In this document: positions 49,848 through 58,940 of the stretch, one piece after another | Numbering within the stretch: position 1 is the stretch's first letter | Layout of the letters: each line of letters begins with the position of its first letter | Source: an uncultured Lachnospiraceae bacterium | GTDB lineage: Bacteria > Bacillota > Clostridia > Lachnospirales > Lachnospiraceae | DNA length: 64,000 nt | Direction: 5' to 3' | Assembly: GCA_910587085.1 (NCBI GenBank) | Contig: CAJUMC010000008.1 | Span: 26,346 to 90,345, forward strand | Position numbers and translations under genes: made by a program | The notes under the pieces: generated by a model | Seen by the model: the letters and a program-made list of their open reading frames with translations, nothing else | Told to the model about the DNA's origin: nothing | Databases searched by the model: none

Positions 49848-51422
49848 ATGACTTACAATTCCCTTCCGTTCGTCGCGTTTTTCGCGTGCTTTGCCGCGCT
49901 CTATCTGGTTATGCCCGGAATCCGTCTGCGGCAGGCCGTTATCCTGCTCGGAAGCCTTGCATTTTACCTGTTTGCGGGCAGCCCGCATGCGCTGATCATG
50001 ATCGCGGCCGTCTCCGCTGTCGTCTACGCTGCTTCCCGGGCAATCGACCGCGTTTATGCGGGGTACGAATCGGAGAAGGAGGGGCTGACGCCGAAGGAGG
50101 CGGCCGCGCTGTTCGCAGGCTATAAAAAGCGCGGCAGGAAAATACTTGTGCCGGCGCTCCTGCTGATTGCCGGAAGCCTTGTCTATGTCAAGACGGCGCG
50201 GCTGCTCGGCTTCACGCAGGTAAAATCAATTCCGGATCTGCTTTCCTTCCGAACCTACCTCGTTCCGCTCGGCATTTCGTACTACACCTTTTCCTCGGTC
50301 GGATATCTTCTGGATATCTACTGGAAAAAAGCGAAATGCGAGCGGAACTGGCTGAGACTGCTTCTTTGCATGACCTTTTTCCCGCATATCGTGCAGGGCC
50401 CGATCAGCCGCTACGACCGGCTGTTAAAGCAGCTTGACCGGCTTCCCGGCTTCTCCTACGAGCGCGTCTGCTTCGGCCTTCAGCGCATGCTGTGGGGCTA
50501 TTTCAAAAAAATTGCAGTTGCCGACCGGATCGCTCTGTTCACCTCGACGGTTTTTGCTGATATCGAAAGCTATGCTGGCATGGAAATCCTGATTGCCGTC
50601 ATGCTTTGTGCCGTCGAGCTATACGCGGATTTTTCGGGGTGCATGGATATCGTGCTGGGCGCGGCTCAGCTGATGGGCATCACACTCGAAGAAAATTTCA
50701 AACAGCCGTTTTTCTCCCGCAGTGCGGCGGAGTTCTGGCGGCGCTGGCACATTACACTCGGCGCGTGGTTTAAGGATTACATTTACATGCCGATTGCCAT
50801 GAGCCCGCGTTTTATGAAAACTTCGGTCAATCTGCGGAAAAAGCACGGCAACCGCGCCGGACAGATTTTCTCTGCCGCCGTACCGCTCGCCGTCGTCTGG
50901 CTGCTGACCGGGCTCTGGCACGGCACCGGCCCTGACTATATTGTGTGGGGCTGCTACTGGGGAGTCATCATTATTCTCGGCACCATCCTGGCACCGGAGT
51001 TCAAAAAGCTTGCGGAACGGCTCCGCATCGACACGGAAAGCTTCGGCTGGCGGCTGTTTCAGATGACGCGTACCTTTGCGCTTTTCTGCATCGGGCGCAT
51101 GCTGACCGTCACCGGATCACTCACCGGTTTCGCCGCCCTTGTCCACGGGCTGTTCCGGAACCCGAAACTCTGGGTTCTTTTTAACGGCAGCCTTTACAAG
51201 CATGGGCTGAATCAGAAAAATTTCTACGTGGTTCTGTTCGGCATACTGCTGATCTGGACAGCGGACATGCTACAGGCTCGCATCCGAATCCGCGAGAACC
51301 TGGCGGCGCAGCCGATTGTGCTGCGATGGCTGGTCTATTATGCCGCGGTTCTGCTCGTGCTGGTTTTCGGCAAATACGGCTCCGCGTTCAACGCGAGTGA
51401 TTTTATCTACGGCGGGTTTTAA
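49848..51422 (+). CDS. MBOAT-family membrane O-acyltransferase (DltB-like)
   Basis: 524 residues from ATG 49848 (AAAGGAG). About ten to eleven membrane helices with MBOAT signatures: LVPLGISYYTFSSVGYLLDI, MTFFPHIVQGPISRYD, LYADFSGCMDIVLGAAQLMG, FWRRWHITLGAWFKDYIYMP and WLLTGLWHGTGPDYIVWG, where the latter His is catalytic. By analogy with DltB and AlgI it moves an acyl group from an acyl-carrier protein across the membrane to an external polymer. First gene of a four-gene operon with a carrier protein, an adenylating enzyme and an SGNH protein. The acyl group may not be D-alanine. Confidence 0.92.
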   Translation: MTYNSLPFVAFFACFAALYLVMPGIRLRQAVILLGSLAFYLFAGSPHALIMIAAVSAVVYAASRAIDRVYAGYESEKEGLTPKEAAALFAGYKKRGRKILVPALLLIAGSLVYVKTARLLGFTQVKSIPDLLSFRTYLVPLGISYYTFSSVGYLLDIYWKKAKCERNWLRLLLCMTFFPHIVQGPISRYDRLLKQLDRLPGFSYERVCFGLQRMLWGYFKKIAVADRIALFTSTVFADIESYAGMEILIAVMLCAVELYADFSGCMDIVLGAAQLMGITLEENFKQPFFSRSAAEFWRRWHITLGAWFKDYIYMPIAMSPRFMKTSVNLRKKHGNRAGQIFSAAVPLAVVWLLTGLWHGTGPDYIVWGCYWGVIIILGTILAPEFKKLAERLRIDTESFGWRLFQMTRTFALFCIGRMLTVTGSLTGFAALVHGLFRNPKLWVLFNGSLYKHGLNQKNFYVVLFGILLIWTADMLQARIRIRENLAAQPIVLRWLVYYAAVLLVLVFGKYGSAFNASDFIYGGF

Positions 51423-51499
51423 GGGCCGGCTCCGGCTTCAGAAATCCAACGAAACCCAGAAACAAAGAAACCAAGAAAAAGGAAAAGAGGTAAGAAATC

Positions 51500-51724
51500 A
51501 TGAGAGAAAAAGTAAAGCAGGTATTGACGGAAAATTACCCGGAGATTGACTTTGAAAGCTCTGCGGAGCTGGTGGACGACGGAATTCTGGATTCTCTGAC
51601 CATGGTCGGAATCATCTCCGCTCTGTCCATGGAATTCGGCGTAGTGCTCCCTTATGAGGATATCGTGCCAGAAAATTTTAATTCCATCGACGCCATGGTG
51701 GAGCTCCTGGAAAAATTCATGTAA
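51500..51724 (+). CDS. Acyl carrier protein (DltC-like)
   Basis: 74 residues; ATG 51500 after GAGGTAAG. Acidic four-helix carrier with LVDDGILDSLTMVGIIS; Ser32 in D-S-L is the phosphopantetheine site. End DAMVELLEKFM. It carries the acyl group as a thioester between the adenylating enzyme and the MBOAT protein. It needs a phosphopantetheinyl transferase encoded elsewhere. Confidence 0.93.
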   Translation: MREKVKQVLTENYPEIDFESSAELVDDGILDSLTMVGIISALSMEFGVVLPYEDIVPENFNSIDAMVELLEKFM

Positions 51725-51766
51725 TCGCCCCGGCCGGGCATTCACAGCGTGGAGGCTGAATGAATC

Positions 51767-53851
51767 ATGTTTGATACACTGGTAAACCGTATTTTCAAGC
51801 TTGCCGGGACACAGCCGGACAAACTTGCCGTCGCGTTCAAAAAGGAACGCTTAAGCTACCGCGAACTGGCGGAAAAAATCCGTTCCGCCGGCAGACAGCT
51901 GGCAGACATGGGCGTTTGCCGCGGAGAGCGGGTTCTGTTCACCGCGCTTTCCCGTCCGGAAACGGTGGCCGCCTATCTCGGCATCCAGTACGCCGGCGCA
52001 GTCGCCGTTTTTGTCGATAAAAACAGCACGCCGGAAAATTCCGCCATGGTATACGAGGATGCGGAAGCTGTCCTGTTCCTGACGGACAAGCCGATGAAGG
52101 GCTATGAGGAACGTCTTCGGCTCGCATCGCTGAAGCAGCTTTACGCGTCCTCCGAGAACACGGAAACCGGAGGTCAGACAGAGGAGGCCGCCGGCTTCCT
52201 GCTCCCTGAACCCGGCCCGGAATACCGGATGCCGCAGGAAAACGACACGGCGGAGCTTCTGTTCACAACAGGCACAACCGGACGGCCAAAGGGCGTAATA
52301 CTCACCTACCGGTCGGTTTACGCCATTTTATCCAACACCATCGAGGGCATCGGAATCCGACCGGACGAACGGCTGCTCCTCCCTCTCCCGCTCAATCACT
52401 CCTTTGCGCTGCGCGTACTGCGCGCTGTGCTGTATGCGGGCGCTTCCGTTATTCTTCAGAACGGTTTTGCCTTCGCAAAGGAAATTGAAAACAACCAGGC
52501 GGAATTCGACTGCACCGCTCTCGCGGCGGTGCCAGCCTCAATGGAAATTCTGCGCGGCCAGATGCAGGATCAGTTCATCCCGGTAATGAGCCGGTTCCGC
52601 TATATTGAGATCGGTGCGGGCAGTCTGACCGCGGAGCAGCGAAAGCGCCTGACAAAGCAGCTTCCCGGCACCACCATCTTCAATACTTGGGGCTCGTCCG
52701 AAACGGGCGGCGCACTGTTTACAAACGTGAGCGAGGTGGCCTCGCACCCGAAGCGGGTCGGTGCAGTCGGAAAGCCGCTGCCCCATGTGCAGCTCAGGGT
52801 GCTCGACGAAAACGGCCGGGAAATGAGGAGCGACGCGGAGCACCCGGGACGCATGGCGCTGAAGGGCGATATGCAGATGGCAGGCTACTGGCGCCGGGAC
52901 GAGCTGACCGCGGCCACTCTGAAGGACGGCTGGCTGCTCACCAGCGATATGGTATACACGGACGACGACGGCTATGTCTACATGCTGGGGCGGGCGGATG
53001 ACATCATTAATGTCGGCGGCGAAAAGGTTTCGCCGGTGGAGGTCGAAAATATTGCCGGCGAATTTGAACCGGTCCGCGAATGTGCCTGTATCGGCGTACC
53101 GGATCCGAACGGCGTGCTTGGCCAGGTTCCTGTGCTCTTCATCGCTGCGCGGGACGCAGGCTTTACCGAAGCCGGGCTGCAGTCCTTCCTCGCGCCGCGC
53201 ATGGAGCGCTACAAGCTGCCGCAGCACTATGTCCTGCTCCCGGAGCTGCCGCGCAACCGCATGGGCAAGCTGGATCGGAGGCAGCTTCGGGAAATCTGGG
53301 AAAAACAGGGTGAAGATGACGGGATGAACCCGGTGATGCAGGCCATTCTGACGCGCCGCAGCAACCGGAAGTTTCTTCCGGAACCGATTCCGAAGGAGCT
53401 TCTGGATCGCATTCTGATGGCAGGCTATCATGCACCGACAGGGCATAATATGCAGACCTGGCGTTTTACCGTGCTCCGCACCCAGGAAAAAATCGCTGCT
53501 TTAAAGGATGCCGTAACAGCCGCCGCCGCGGAAAACAAGGTGCATTTCTACGGCTTTAATGCCCCTCCGTGCGTAGTGCTTATCTCCAATGACAGGCGCA
53601 ATGCTGACGGCTGCCAGGATTCCTGCTGCGCGGCGGAAAACATTTTCCTCGCGGCGCATTCCTACGGGATCGCCTCCTCCTGGAACAACGCTCTGATGAC
53701 CCTCTGCGACTGCGGGCCGATCCGCGCGCTGCTCACCGGATACGGCATTCCGGCGGAGCACCGCGTCTGGTGCATGGCGCTCCTGGGCTATCCGGCGGCG
53801 GAAGCCATAGGGCCGGCAAGAAAAAAGGACGTGGTACACTATGCTGACTGA
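51767..53851 (+). CDS. Acyl-adenylating ligase fused to a nitroreductase
   Basis: 694 residues; ATG 51767 with GGAGG. Residues 1-515 are an AMP-forming ligase: P-loop LLFTTGTTGRPKG (near 164-176), FNTWGSSETGG (near 305), LTSDMVYTDDDGYVYMLGRA, DDIINVGGEKVSPVEVEN (near 410) and the C-terminal lysine in NRMGKLDRRQL (near 499). The GEKVSPVEVE style is closer to acyl or aryl acid ligases than to D-alanine-specific DltA. Residues 520-694 are a nitroreductase: AILTRRSNRKFLPEPIPKEL, MAGYHAPTGHNMQTWRFTVL, CAAENIFLAAHSYGIASSW and MALLGYP, the FMN-binding pattern. One protein thus activates an acid, loads the carrier and may oxidise or reduce the acyl group. It overlaps the next gene by 11 bases. Frame and codon use are continuous, so the fusion is real in this sequence. 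Confidence 0.92.
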   Translation: MFDTLVNRIFKLAGTQPDKLAVAFKKERLSYRELAEKIRSAGRQLADMGVCRGERVLFTALSRPETVAAYLGIQYAGAVAVFVDKNSTPENSAMVYEDAEAVLFLTDKPMKGYEERLRLASLKQLYASSENTETGGQTEEAAGFLLPEPGPEYRMPQENDTAELLFTTGTTGRPKGVILTYRSVYAILSNTIEGIGIRPDERLLLPLPLNHSFALRVLRAVLYAGASVILQNGFAFAKEIENNQAEFDCTALAAVPASMEILRGQMQDQFIPVMSRFRYIEIGAGSLTAEQRKRLTKQLPGTTIFNTWGSSETGGALFTNVSEVASHPKRVGAVGKPLPHVQLRVLDENGREMRSDAEHPGRMALKGDMQMAGYWRRDELTAATLKDGWLLTSDMVYTDDDGYVYMLGRADDIINVGGEKVSPVEVENIAGEFEPVRECACIGVPDPNGVLGQVPVLFIAARDAGFTEAGLQSFLAPRMERYKLPQHYVLLPELPRNRMGKLDRRQLREIWEKQGEDDGMNPVMQAILTRRSNRKFLPEPIPKELLDRILMAGYHAPTGHNMQTWRFTVLRTQEKIAALKDAVTAAAAENKVHFYGFNAPPCVVLISNDRRNADGCQDSCCAAENIFLAAHSYGIASSWNNALMTLCDCGPIRALLTGYGIPAEHRVWCMALLGYPAAEAIGPARKKDVVHYAD

Positions 53852-55445
53852 AGAAAATAACAGAAAAGCTGCCGGCGGAACCGAGCACGCCGGCACGGAA
53901 AAAACGCCGCTGCCGGCTTCCTCCCCGGCAGACAAAGAACGTGTTCCGGACAAAGGCACCCGCAGCGCTTCCGTGAAAAAGCTTGTGCGGGCCGTTGTTT
54001 TTCTTGCAGGGCTGGCCGTGATGCTGAACTGGATCAGCGCAGTATTCCGCTACAAAAACTCAGACAAGCGCTTTATGCCGTTTTTTGAGCAGGAGGCAGA
54101 TTACGACGTCCTTTTTTTCGGCACAAGTCATGTAATTGACGCAGTTCTGCCGCTCGAACTCTGGGACGAATACGGCATCGCATCCTACAATTTCGGCGGC
54201 TACGGCATGCACCTTCCCGCAACCTGCTGGCTGATTGAAAATGTGCTGGACTACACAACGCCGAAGCTGATTATGATCGACTGCTCCAACCTCTCAAGCG
54301 AGGTTATGTCCAACACGACCGTACGTCAGGCACACAACACCTGGGACGCGTTCCCGCTGACGCGGAACAAGCTGCGCGCCTTCCAGGATCTGCTCGACCC
54401 AAAAGATCTGCTTGAATTCACATGGAAATTCAGCATCTATCACGATCGCTGGGAGGAGCTGACATGGGAGGATTTCGAGCCGGTGTATTCCATCGAGCGG
54501 GGTGCCGTTCCGCAGCGGGAGGTTGCCGTTCCGGCAGATTTTATTCCGATTTCCGATTCGCGGAAGACAAAGGACAACACGGCCGGCGCGCGCTATCTGC
54601 GCAGGGCAATCGAACTCTGCCAGAGCCGCGGCATTGAGGTTCTGCTCACCTACCTGCCGTTCCCGGCCCCGGCATACCGCCAAAAGGAAGCCAATCTGGC
54701 CGCAGATATTGCCGCCGAGTACGGGGTACGCTATGTTAATTTCCTCAAAACGGAAGGCATCGTCAATTACCATACGGACTGCAATGACGCCGCCTCCCAT
54801 CTGAATCTTTCGGGAGCACGCAAAATCACCTCATGGCTCGGGCGCTACATGCTGGAAAATTATGGAATTTCCGATCACCGCGGAGAAGAGGCTTATGCTG
54901 CTTGGGATAAGGATTATACTCAGCATGTTCTGGACGATCAGGCCTGGATTCCGATCCAAAAAACGCTGGATACCTACCTGATGCTGCTGGCAGACAAAAA
55001 TATCGGCTGCTGCATCTACGTCAGCGAAGGTTCCCGGCTGCTTCAGGATTCCCGTACGCTCCAGCTGCTGAGCAATGTCACCGTTCATGCTTCCCCGTCA
55101 AAGCTTGCGGACGCTGCCGGAAACGGCACGGAATACTTCCTTTTTGCAGATAACCGCAGCGGCAGGCTGTGGGAAGGCGTCGGAACCGGGGCCTTTGTCA
55201 ATGCGGAAACACCCGCTGCACAAGTCCGCTATGAAGTCCGGGAGGACGGCCGCCATACTCTGTTCGTCAATTCCGTCGAATATCCGGTCGGGGACAGCGC
55301 TTCCTCGGCAGATATACAGATTATCGTTTTTGACAGCCGGGACGGCAGTCTGATCGACACCGCATCCTTTGTGGTAGACAGAGCAAGCCTGAGCCTGAAG
55401 GCAACCCGCAGCAAGGGCAGCACCGCGGAAGTAAGCAGCGATTGA
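53841..55445 (+). CDS. Membrane-anchored SGNH-type protein (DltD/AlgJ-like) with C-terminal extra domain
   Basis: 534 residues from ATG 53841, overlapping the ligase stop. One membrane helix (VRAVVFLAGLAVMLNWISAV, near 44-66). SGNH block I is YDVLFFGTSHVIDAVLP (Ser nucleophile in GTSH), with LIMIDCSNLSSEV, LLTYLPFPAP and the final DAASHLNLSGARKI (Asp-x-x-His type dyad). Residues about 370-530 form a beta-rich domain ending IIVFDSRDGSLIDTASFVVD that looks like the ILEI/FAM3 sheet found at the end of some bacterial surface proteins. By analogy with DltD or AlgJ/AlgX it completes acyl transfer onto a wall polymer or glycan outside the cell. Confidence 0.85.
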   Translation: MLTEENNRKAAGGTEHAGTEKTPLPASSPADKERVPDKGTRSASVKKLVRAVVFLAGLAVMLNWISAVFRYKNSDKRFMPFFEQEADYDVLFFGTSHVIDAVLPLELWDEYGIASYNFGGYGMHLPATCWLIENVLDYTTPKLIMIDCSNLSSEVMSNTTVRQAHNTWDAFPLTRNKLRAFQDLLDPKDLLEFTWKFSIYHDRWEELTWEDFEPVYSIERGAVPQREVAVPADFIPISDSRKTKDNTAGARYLRRAIELCQSRGIEVLLTYLPFPAPAYRQKEANLAADIAAEYGVRYVNFLKTEGIVNYHTDCNDAASHLNLSGARKITSWLGRYMLENYGISDHRGEEAYAAWDKDYTQHVLDDQAWIPIQKTLDTYLMLLADKNIGCCIYVSEGSRLLQDSRTLQLLSNVTVHASPSKLADAAGNGTEYFLFADNRSGRLWEGVGTGAFVNAETPAAQVRYEVREDGRHTLFVNSVEYPVGDSASSADIQIIVFDSRDGSLIDTASFVVDRASLSLKATRSKGSTAEVSSD

Positions 55446-55661
55446 CCGTACTGCCGGCTGCACGGGAGAATTCCGGCGTAAATACGGCTGTGCGAAAAGA
55501 ATTCCGCAGAAAATTATCAGCGGAGACGGGGCGGCCTGGCTTTGCCGCGGTAAATTTAAGAAAATTGCCGTCAGATGCAGACCGGCACGAACCGAATCTT
55601 TACAAGCCCTCCGGCCGCGGTATTTATGAATCCGTCCGTCAGAATTTAATCCGCCCGGATA
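55446..55661. other. Intergenic region before pckA
   Basis: 216 bases after the acyl-transfer operon. No gene and no clear terminator; some GC-rich inverted pairs. The pckA promoter follows. Confidence 0.4.
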
Positions 55662-55690
55662 TTGACATTTACAAACGGGGATATTATACT
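55662..55690 (+). promoter_or_regulatory. SigA promoter of pckA
   Basis: -35 TTGACA (55662-55667), 17-bp spacer, -10 TATACT (55685-55690). Near-consensus; leader about 115 bases, AT-rich. Confidence 0.8.
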
Positions 55691-55812
55691 TAGGCTGTGA
55701 GAGATTTCGGGTTTTGCTACTCACCCTTTTATGAAATGCTCCGCAGCATGGATTCTGTACATTTATTAATTAAAATAAATGATTTTTCAAAAAGAACAGG
55801 AGGATTTAGATT

Positions 55813-57534
55813 ATGTCTACGAAGGCTTATTACAAGCAGAGCGAGATCGGCGCCGGCAAAGTCGGCTTTTCCAAGACCCGCTCCATCATCGAGGCAGCTT
55901 TCTACGGAAACAATGTTGTAAAGGTAAACACCTTAAAGGAAGCTTATGATCTTGCAAAGAATTCCCCGGGAACCGTTGTTACCGATATGCCGGTACTGCG
56001 CGGCGAGGAATTCGGCCTTGAGAAGGACGCAAAGGTTCTTCTTTTCAACGACGGCGCTGTTACCGGACGTTACGCAGCAGCGCGCCGCATCAAAGGCGAG
56101 CCTGGCGTTGACGACACAAAGCTTGACAAGGTGGTTATGGATGCTGTCTACGAGACCCGCTGGAAGACGATGTACCATGCGGAGTGCTTTGTCGGCCTTG
56201 ACCCTGAGTTTATGGTAAAGGCTCACCTTCTTATTCCGGAGGGCGAGGAAAACCTGCTTTACAACTGGATGATCAACTTCCAGTATATGTCCGATGAGTA
56301 TGTGAAGATGTATAAGACCTCCAAGCCGGTCGGAGACGGCAAGGAGCCGGATATCTATATTTTCTCCGACCCGCAGTGGATTCCGGGCAACCGTCCGGAT
56401 GTTGATTACAGCTGCCTGAGCGATCCGCTTACGCTGTGCTATTTCGACACAAACCAGAACTGCGCTGCCATCCTCGGCATGAGATATTTCGGCGAGCATA
56501 AGAAGGGCACGCTCACGATGGCATGGGCAATCGCGAACCGCAACGGCTACGCATCCTGCCACGGCGGACAGAAGGAATATTCGCTTCCGGGCGGCCAGAA
56601 GTTCGTTGCTTCCGTATACGGCCTCTCCGGTTCCGGAAAGTCCACTCTGACCCATGCGAAGCATAACGGCAAGTACGATGCAGACGGCGGCATCAAGGTT
56701 CTGCATGACGACGCGTTCATCATCAACTCCGACACCTGCGCTTCCATCGCGCTGGAGCCGACCTATTTCGACAAGACGGCCGACTACCCGACAGGCTGCC
56801 CGGACAACGCTTATCTGCTCTCCGCGCAGAACTGCTCCTGCACAATGGACGAGGACGGCAAGATCCAGCTCGTGACCGAGGACATCCGCAACGGCAACGG
56901 CCGCGCGATCAAGTCCAAGCTCTGGTCGCCGAACCGCGTTGACAAGATCGACGCGCCGGTAAATGCGATCTTCTGGATTATGAAAGACCCTACCATCCCG
57001 CCGGTGGTAAAGCTCAAAGGTTCCGCGCTTGCTTCCGTTATGGGCGCTACGCTTGCGACGAAGACCTCGACCGCAGAGCGCGTTGCGGCAGGCACCGACT
57101 TAAATGCGATCCGCATTGTGCCTTACGCAAACCCGTTCCGCACCTATCCTCTTGTTAACGACTATGAGAAATTCAAGAAGCTCGTTGAGGAGAAGAACGT
57201 TGCATGCTACATCGTCAACACCGGAGATTTCATGGGCCAGAAGGTTAAGCCTGCGGATACCCTTGGCATCCTTGAGACGATTGTAGAAGGCAGAGCAAGC
57301 TTCGAGAAGTGGGGTCCGTTCGAGGATATCGAAATTATGACCAGCTGGGACGGCAAGACTTCCGACAACTTCACGCCGAATCTTAACGATGCAGATTACA
57401 AGGCACAGCTCAAGTCTGCAATGCAGACCCGCGTAAAGGCTGTTGAGGACTTTGCGACAAAGAAGGAAGGCTATGACAAGCTTCCGGATGAGGCTCTTGC
57501 AGCGCTGAAGAAGCTGGTGGATGAGCTGAACTGA
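55813..57534 (+). CDS. pckA: Phosphoenolpyruvate carboxykinase (ATP)
   Basis: 573 residues; ATG 55813 after AACAGGAGGA. Catalyses oxaloacetate + ATP to PEP + CO2 + ADP; in gut anaerobes often the reverse, fixing CO2 toward succinate or aspartate. Seen: SKTRSIIEAAFYGNNVVKVN, GDGKEPDIYIFSDPQW, AWAIANRNGYASCHGGQKEY, the ATP loop SVYGLSGSGKSTLTHAKH, VLHDDAFIINSDTCASIALE, and FWIMKDPTIPPVVKL with TLATKTSTAERVA. Somewhat longer than the 530-540 usual. Strongly biased codons and consensus promoter point to very high expression. Monocistronic. Confidence 0.97.
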   Translation: MSTKAYYKQSEIGAGKVGFSKTRSIIEAAFYGNNVVKVNTLKEAYDLAKNSPGTVVTDMPVLRGEEFGLEKDAKVLLFNDGAVTGRYAAARRIKGEPGVDDTKLDKVVMDAVYETRWKTMYHAECFVGLDPEFMVKAHLLIPEGEENLLYNWMINFQYMSDEYVKMYKTSKPVGDGKEPDIYIFSDPQWIPGNRPDVDYSCLSDPLTLCYFDTNQNCAAILGMRYFGEHKKGTLTMAWAIANRNGYASCHGGQKEYSLPGGQKFVASVYGLSGSGKSTLTHAKHNGKYDADGGIKVLHDDAFIINSDTCASIALEPTYFDKTADYPTGCPDNAYLLSAQNCSCTMDEDGKIQLVTEDIRNGNGRAIKSKLWSPNRVDKIDAPVNAIFWIMKDPTIPPVVKLKGSALASVMGATLATKTSTAERVAAGTDLNAIRIVPYANPFRTYPLVNDYEKFKKLVEEKNVACYIVNTGDFMGQKVKPADTLGILETIVEGRASFEKWGPFEDIEIMTSWDGKTSDNFTPNLNDADYKAQLKSAMQTRVKAVEDFATKKEGYDKLPDEALAALKKLVDELN

Positions 57535-57648
57535 TTCTGCGGAATGAAAAATTAAAAATTTAACCGTATCCCCCGGAAAATGCCGGCCGGCAAAATGATC
57601 GGAATATGAAAATCAAAAACTGAGCTGCCGGCATCCCAGGGAGCGAAA

Positions 57649-57680
57649 AGAGTGCAGAAACAAAATTGTTTCTGCACTCT
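57649..57680. terminator. Bidirectional terminator between pckA and the Imm26-like gene
   Basis: AGAGTGCAGAAACA (57649-57662) pairs with TGTTTCTGCACTCT (57667-57680) around AAAT; TTTTTAT follows on the plus strand and TTTTC on the minus strand. It serves both convergent genes. Confidence 0.92.
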
Positions 57681-57691
57681 TTTTATGCCGC

Positions 57692-58837
57692 TTACTGCTG
57701 ATTGCATTTAAGTTTTTCCGCAATTAAGTCTTGCTGATTATTTATCAGCAGATTATTCAGCCACTGCGCATACTGTTCCTCCACTCCGAACTGCCGGAGC
57801 ACCGCTCTTAAAATCTCCCGCTTCTTCGGATTTCGGATATCGCTGCTTGCGCGTCCCGCATCTCTCTCCCAGTACGGTTCGTTCGATCCCGCCGCGATAC
57901 AGGCTTCCAGCAGCGCCTTATCCACATCCGGATCAATCCCGATCCCGTTATTTCTGGAAATCCCCGGCACAACCGGATTTCCCTCCAGCGGCAGCTCGCG
58001 GTAGACCGGTCCGATCTGCAGCATAATTTTGTCCGGCTCCTTGGCATCAATGCTCTGCCCGTACATCACGGGATATTCCTCCTGCTCCTCCCGAAGCGGC
58101 AGATTACCCACGATTTCATAATCCCCGTAATAAAACCGGTTATCCATAATATAACACGCAGGGCATGCTGTATAATTTTCCAGGATTGCCGGCAATACGT
58201 CCGGGTCCGTTGTCACAATATGGTAAATTTTTACAATTAATGGTTTTCCCATCAGAATCTTCCAGTCCTTCACTCCCAGCCTCCGCCGTTTCGTCACGTC
58301 GAGCAAGATCCTCCCGTAGCCGTAATGGGTGCGGTCAAGCGCAAAACGGAAAAAATCGCCTTCCTCATACCTGCAATGCCTCCTTGCTCCTCCCGCAAAC
58401 TCCTTTACCTTTGCCATCTGCGCATCGTCCGTCTCCTCCACCCAGCGTTTCAGAAAATCCTCCAGTTCTTTTTCCGACATCGGAGGCAGGCCCGCCATTC
58501 GTGAGGAATACAAGGTACGCTGGTTTGTCACATTACCGATCGTAAGATATCCCCGGAAGGAAAAATAGGCTCCCTCTCCGCCCATTTTCTGCAGGTTTGC
58601 GAAGGTAAACTTTTTCTCCTTTCCCCTTCCCGTTTTCGGAAGAAGCAGCGTCCGGTCACGGGATGCCTTCACCCAGTAAGTACTCTCCTCATAATGCCCT
58701 TCCCGGTTAATGATCCATTTTCGGATAACATCCTCGTTAAAATACAGGATATTTCCCTCTCCCATATCCACCCGCTTCCAGTAAGGTTCAATTTCCAGAA
58801 GCCCCAGACAGCGGCGCTGTTCGTTTGTCAATTCCAT
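57692..58837 (-). CDS. Imm26-like domain protein
   Basis: 381 residues from ATG 58837 (GGAGG). The N-terminal half (LTNEQRRCLGLLEIEPYWKR, ILYFNEDVIRKWIINREG, TLLLPKTGRGKEKKFTFANL) has no name I know. The middle, YEEGDFFRFALDRTHYGYGR, is the typical opening of Immunity protein 26 domains (G-D-x-F/x-P...Y-G-x-G-R), followed by KPLIVKIYHIV and ACYIMDNRFYYGDYEIVGNL. A helical tail with FGVEEQYAQWLNNLL follows. Soluble. It could be an orphan immunity protein or a host gene that adopted the fold; no toxin is nearby. Confidence 0.65.
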   Translation of the reverse strand: MELTNEQRRCLGLLEIEPYWKRVDMGEGNILYFNEDVIRKWIINREGHYEESTYWVKASRDRTLLLPKTGRGKEKKFTFANLQKMGGEGAYFSFRGYLTIGNVTNQRTLYSSRMAGLPPMSEKELEDFLKRWVEETDDAQMAKVKEFAGGARRHCRYEEGDFFRFALDRTHYGYGRILLDVTKRRRLGVKDWKILMGKPLIVKIYHIVTTDPDVLPAILENYTACPACYIMDNRFYYGDYEIVGNLPLREEQEEYPVMYGQSIDAKEPDKIMLQIGPVYRELPLEGNPVVPGISRNNGIGIDPDVDKALLEACIAAGSNEPYWERDAGRASSDIRNPKKREILRAVLRQFGVEEQYAQWLNNLLINNQQDLIAEKLKCNQQ

Positions 58838-58940
58838 TTCAGTCCTCCGCATTTCCAATTTTATCCAGAAATTATTGATGAACTTTTGCGCTTACAATGC
58901 TTTGCAAACAGCTTCAGGCCACTGCCCGGCAAGAAAAGCA

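Noticed and set aside
51767..53851. Ligase and nitroreductase as two genes merged by a sequencing error
   Set aside because: The frame is continuous with uniform codon use, there is no ribosome site near 53323, and the linker length is natural.
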